Shown piece by piece: positions 60,158 to 61,776 of a stretch of DNA of 61,776 nt. Within the stretch, counting starts at the first letter, position 1. Each line of letters starts with the position of its first letter. The position numbers and the translations under genes are program-made. Source of the DNA: a virus; IMG/VR virus record IMGVR_UViG_3300030333_002148, positions 1 through 61,776 of that record, one strand, 5' to 3'. The notes beneath the pieces are model-generated. The model had not been told where the DNA came from and did not search any database. It saw nothing but the letters and a program-made list of their open reading frames with translations.

Positions 60158-60179
60158 GACTTATTTAAAGGAGTATTAA

Positions 60180-60335
60180 ATGGAATGGTTAAGTGAAAAT
60201 TGGGAAGTAGTTATAGTAGTCTTTTTCTGTTTGGAAAAGATTGTTAAGCTATCCCCATCAGAAAAAGATGACATCTTGGTTGATGTTGTTTGGCAAGGTT
60301 TAACTCAACTCTTAAAAAAGGAAAATAAAAAATGA
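60180..60335 (+). CDS. 51-residue protein
   Basis: ATG 60180 follows AAAGGAG. The protein has a short hydrophobic segment (WEVVIVVFFCLEKIV) and a helical end (VVWQGLTQLLKKENK). It has no counterpart in copy 1. It overlaps the next gene by ATGA. Function unknown. Confidence 0.55.
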   Translation: MEWLSENWEVVIVVFFCLEKIVKLSPSEKDDILVDVVWQGLTQLLKKENKK

Positions 60336-60490
60336 GTATGTTATCTGCGTATATAAAAAGAAAAGTAAAAAAACAAGGTGCAAAAGCTTTTGTACTTAAA
60401 GTGCTTGACGTTATTGTTAAGGCAACCCCTAGTAAAAAAGATGACCAAATGGTTGCTAAGATAAAGAAAGTACTAAACGAATTTGAATAA
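60332..60490 (+). CDS. 52-residue basic protein before endolysin
   Basis: The ATG overlaps the previous stop; the protein begins with basic residues (YIKRKVKKQGAKAFVLKVLD) and ends with an acidic helix (DQMVAKIKKVLNEFE). It occupies the same place as the 75-residue gene of copy 1. The stop overlaps the endolysin start by TAATG. Confidence 0.6.
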   Translation: MSMLSAYIKRKVKKQGAKAFVLKVLDVIVKATPSKKDDQMVAKIKKVLNEFE

Positions 60491-60870
60491 TGTTTAGGTT
60501 CGGAAGAAGAAGTAGAAAGCGTTTAGAAGGTGTAGACGCTAGACTTGTTAATGTTCTTAATGAACTTATTAAGATAATGGATGTTACTGTTATCGAAGGT
60601 GTTCGTTCAGAAGAAAGACAACGAGAACTACTCAAGAAAGGGGCAACCAAAGTCAAGTACAGCAAACACATGAGTGGAAAAGCTGTAGACATCGCTCCCT
60701 ACCCTATAGATTGGGAAGACCGAGAAAGGTTTCACTACATGGGTGGTATGCTTAGAGGTATTGGTCAACAACTAGGCATAAGAGTACGATGGGGCGGAGA
60801 TTGGGATTCAGATGGCGAGATAAAAGATAATAACTTTGATGATTTAGTTCATGTGGAGATACTTGACTAG
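60490..60870 (+). CDS. M15-family peptidoglycan peptidase, endolysin (copy 2)
   Basis: This 126-residue paralogue of 3171-3551 keeps the ligands His60, Asp67 and His121 and the WGGDW segment. Substitutions cluster in the N-terminal helix and on the surface. Translation starts by TAATG overlap, not by a separate ribosome site as in copy 1. The stop overlaps the GTG start of the nozzle gene by one base. Two different endolysins could both be active. Confidence 0.9.
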   Translation: MFRFGRRSRKRLEGVDARLVNVLNELIKIMDVTVIEGVRSEERQRELLKKGATKVKYSKHMSGKAVDIAPYPIDWEDRERFHYMGGMLRGIGQQLGIRVRWGGDWDSDGEIKDNNFDDLVHVEILD

Positions 60871-61776
60871 TGCCAAAGCAACCATTTACAATGAACCAAT
60901 GGCATGGTGGATTAAATAATCATTCAAGCAGTAGAGATATTGCTGATGATGAAATATCTGCAGCTAGAGATATTCTTGTTGAGCATTTAGGCAAGATAAA
61001 ATTATTAGGAGGTCATGCTGATTACGCAGCTGTGGCTGATTTAGATATAACAGGATTAGGCGTTCCTCTTGATAGCGATGGCAAGGGAAGGGGGTACGGA
61101 TTATTTAATTTTGCTCATGATTACGATGGAATGGAAGACATTGCTGCTGATGGTACTTATTCTGCTGAGCCAGCTCAAGCTTCTACAGAATACACATTGT
61201 TTACAAATGACTCTAATTCAGATATATATATTTATAGTGGGGCAGCTTCTAATGGGGGATGGGGTACTCATAAGCTGACTTTAAATATATCAGGTCAATC
61301 TGCTTCTGATAACCCTCAACCTTCTTTTACTGTTGTAGATGGCACAGTTAGAGTTTCTGATGGTAATTTTGCAAATGAAACACATGAAAATAAGTCTATA
61401 GGGTATTATCAGAGAAAATATTTTGCTGGAGATGGTGGATTTACATATAAAAAATGGTACTCCACAAATGATGCTATGGAAACTCCTTCTACTATGGCAC
61501 TAAACGATAACGCAAGCGATGCTAGTGAAAAAGGAAAGGTTAAGGTTAGAAGCTCTGCTAGTGCCCAAGCAAATCAATTTCAAATTATATGGTATTTAGC
61601 ACCTGCTTCTTCTGGGGTTGGTAACTGGAATTTCTATCATGAAGACGATAATGCAAGTGGAGACGATTATCAATTCCATGTATCCTATATATTTGAAGGT
61701 GGTTACGATGGTCCACTAGCAACTGAGGAGAGTTGGACTGTTGGGAGCATGAATAATTTATCTGGTGATGGTAAAA
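60870..61776 (+). CDS. Tail-nozzle-like structural protein, 5' part (copy 2)
   Basis: The frame is open to the window end, 302 codons from GTG 60870. The N-terminus (MPKQPFTMNQWHGGLNNHSS) resembles that of 4621-7242 (PKQVWKIERFEGGLNTNSD), with the shared GGLN and ARD/ATD segments, but the rest is much more diverged than the cassette genes. The remainder is Gly/Ser/Thr/Asp-rich beta sequence. A second nozzle in one phage is unusual. Confidence 0.7.
   Translation, partial: MPKQPFTMNQWHGGLNNHSSSRDIADDEISAARDILVEHLGKIKLLGGHADYAAVADLDITGLGVPLDSDGKGRGYGLFNFAHDYDGMEDIAADGTYSAEPAQASTEYTLFTNDSNSDIYIYSGAASNGGWGTHKLTLNISGQSASDNPQPSFTVVDGTVRVSDGNFANETHENKSIGYYQRKYFAGDGGFTYKKWYSTNDAMETPSTMALNDNASDASEKGKVKVRSSASAQANQFQIIWYLAPASSGVGNWNFYHEDDNASGDDYQFHVSYIFEGGYDGPLATEESWTVGSMNNLSGDGK

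Larger units (their letters stand above)
57913..61776 (+). repeat. Diverged direct duplication, copy 2
   Basis: Second copy of the lysis/nozzle cassette, cut by the window end. It has its own genes (106-, 34-, 49-, 51- and 52-residue) in place of those unique to copy 1 and lacks the metallophosphoesterase. The left border is set by the common leader TTAACTAACAAGGAGTCAA before the first gene. Confidence 0.8.

Noticed and set aside
60087-60179. 30-residue ORF starting at ATG 60087
   Set aside because: It runs through an 11-bp inverted repeat, has a low-complexity Ser/Pro product and no ribosome site; the structure explains the sequence better.
1-61776. Exact terminal redundancy of a linear genome
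   Set aside because: The ends share gene order but differ at many bases and in gene content, so they are not a direct terminal repeat.

Overview
The window is dense, AT-rich DNA of a tailed bacteriophage. It carries a terminase large subunit, a P22-like portal, a scaffold-like protein, a capsid protein, very large virion proteins, a giant tail fibre, a peptidoglycan peptidase and a replication block. Genes commonly overlap by ATGA or TAATG, and many starts have an AAGGAG-type ribosome site. The M15 endolysin and small lipoproteins with a lipobox point to a bacterial host with peptidoglycan and probably an outer membrane. P22-like portal plus nozzle-like protein suggests a short-tailed virion (inference). 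No integrase, tRNA, CRISPR array or family A/B DNA polymerase was seen.

Layout. 1-4.6 kb (+): lysis/membrane cassette of very small genes, M15 peptidase and a zinc-ribbon metallophosphoesterase. 4.6-24.2 kb (+): tail-nozzle-like protein, then virion/ejection proteins including one of 2982 residues with motifs of a two-barrel RNA polymerase and one of 960 residues, closed by a terminator near 24.18 kb. 24.2-36.4 kb (-): about 25 genes for DNA metabolism and host takeover: Hjc-like resolvase, possible histone-fold protein, Gp157-like protein, AEP primase/DnaB-like helicase fusion, SSB, a RecA-like ATPase that looks circularly permuted, a 2H phosphoesterase, and a ubiquitin-like conjugation cluster (beta-grasp protein ending GG-EGK, a large cysteine-containing protein, JAMM protease, E1-like enzyme). 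Many gaps in this block hold inverted-repeat-closed structures, including a predicted pseudoknot. 36.4-36.75 kb: divergent control region. 36.7-57.9 kb (+): terminase, portal, scaffold, capsid, adaptor (split by a +1 frame change), fibres, and a 2310-residue YadA-like fibre with a Peptidase_G2-like tail.

57.9-61.8 kb (+): a second, diverged and rearranged copy of the left-end lysis cassette, running into a second nozzle gene cut by the window edge. The copies differ at many synonymous sites while some proteins are nearly identical, so this is not an exact terminal repeat. It could be an intragenomic duplication, a tandem arrangement of two related phages, or an assembly joining two strains of a circularly permuted genome.

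How the parts may work together (inference): the giant virion polymerase could enter the cell with the DNA and transcribe the leftward operon, which supplies primase-helicase, SSB, recombination ATPase and resolvase. The ubiquitin-like cassette sits in the middle of that operon and so is probably expressed with replication genes. The rightward operons then supply head, fibre and lysis proteins.
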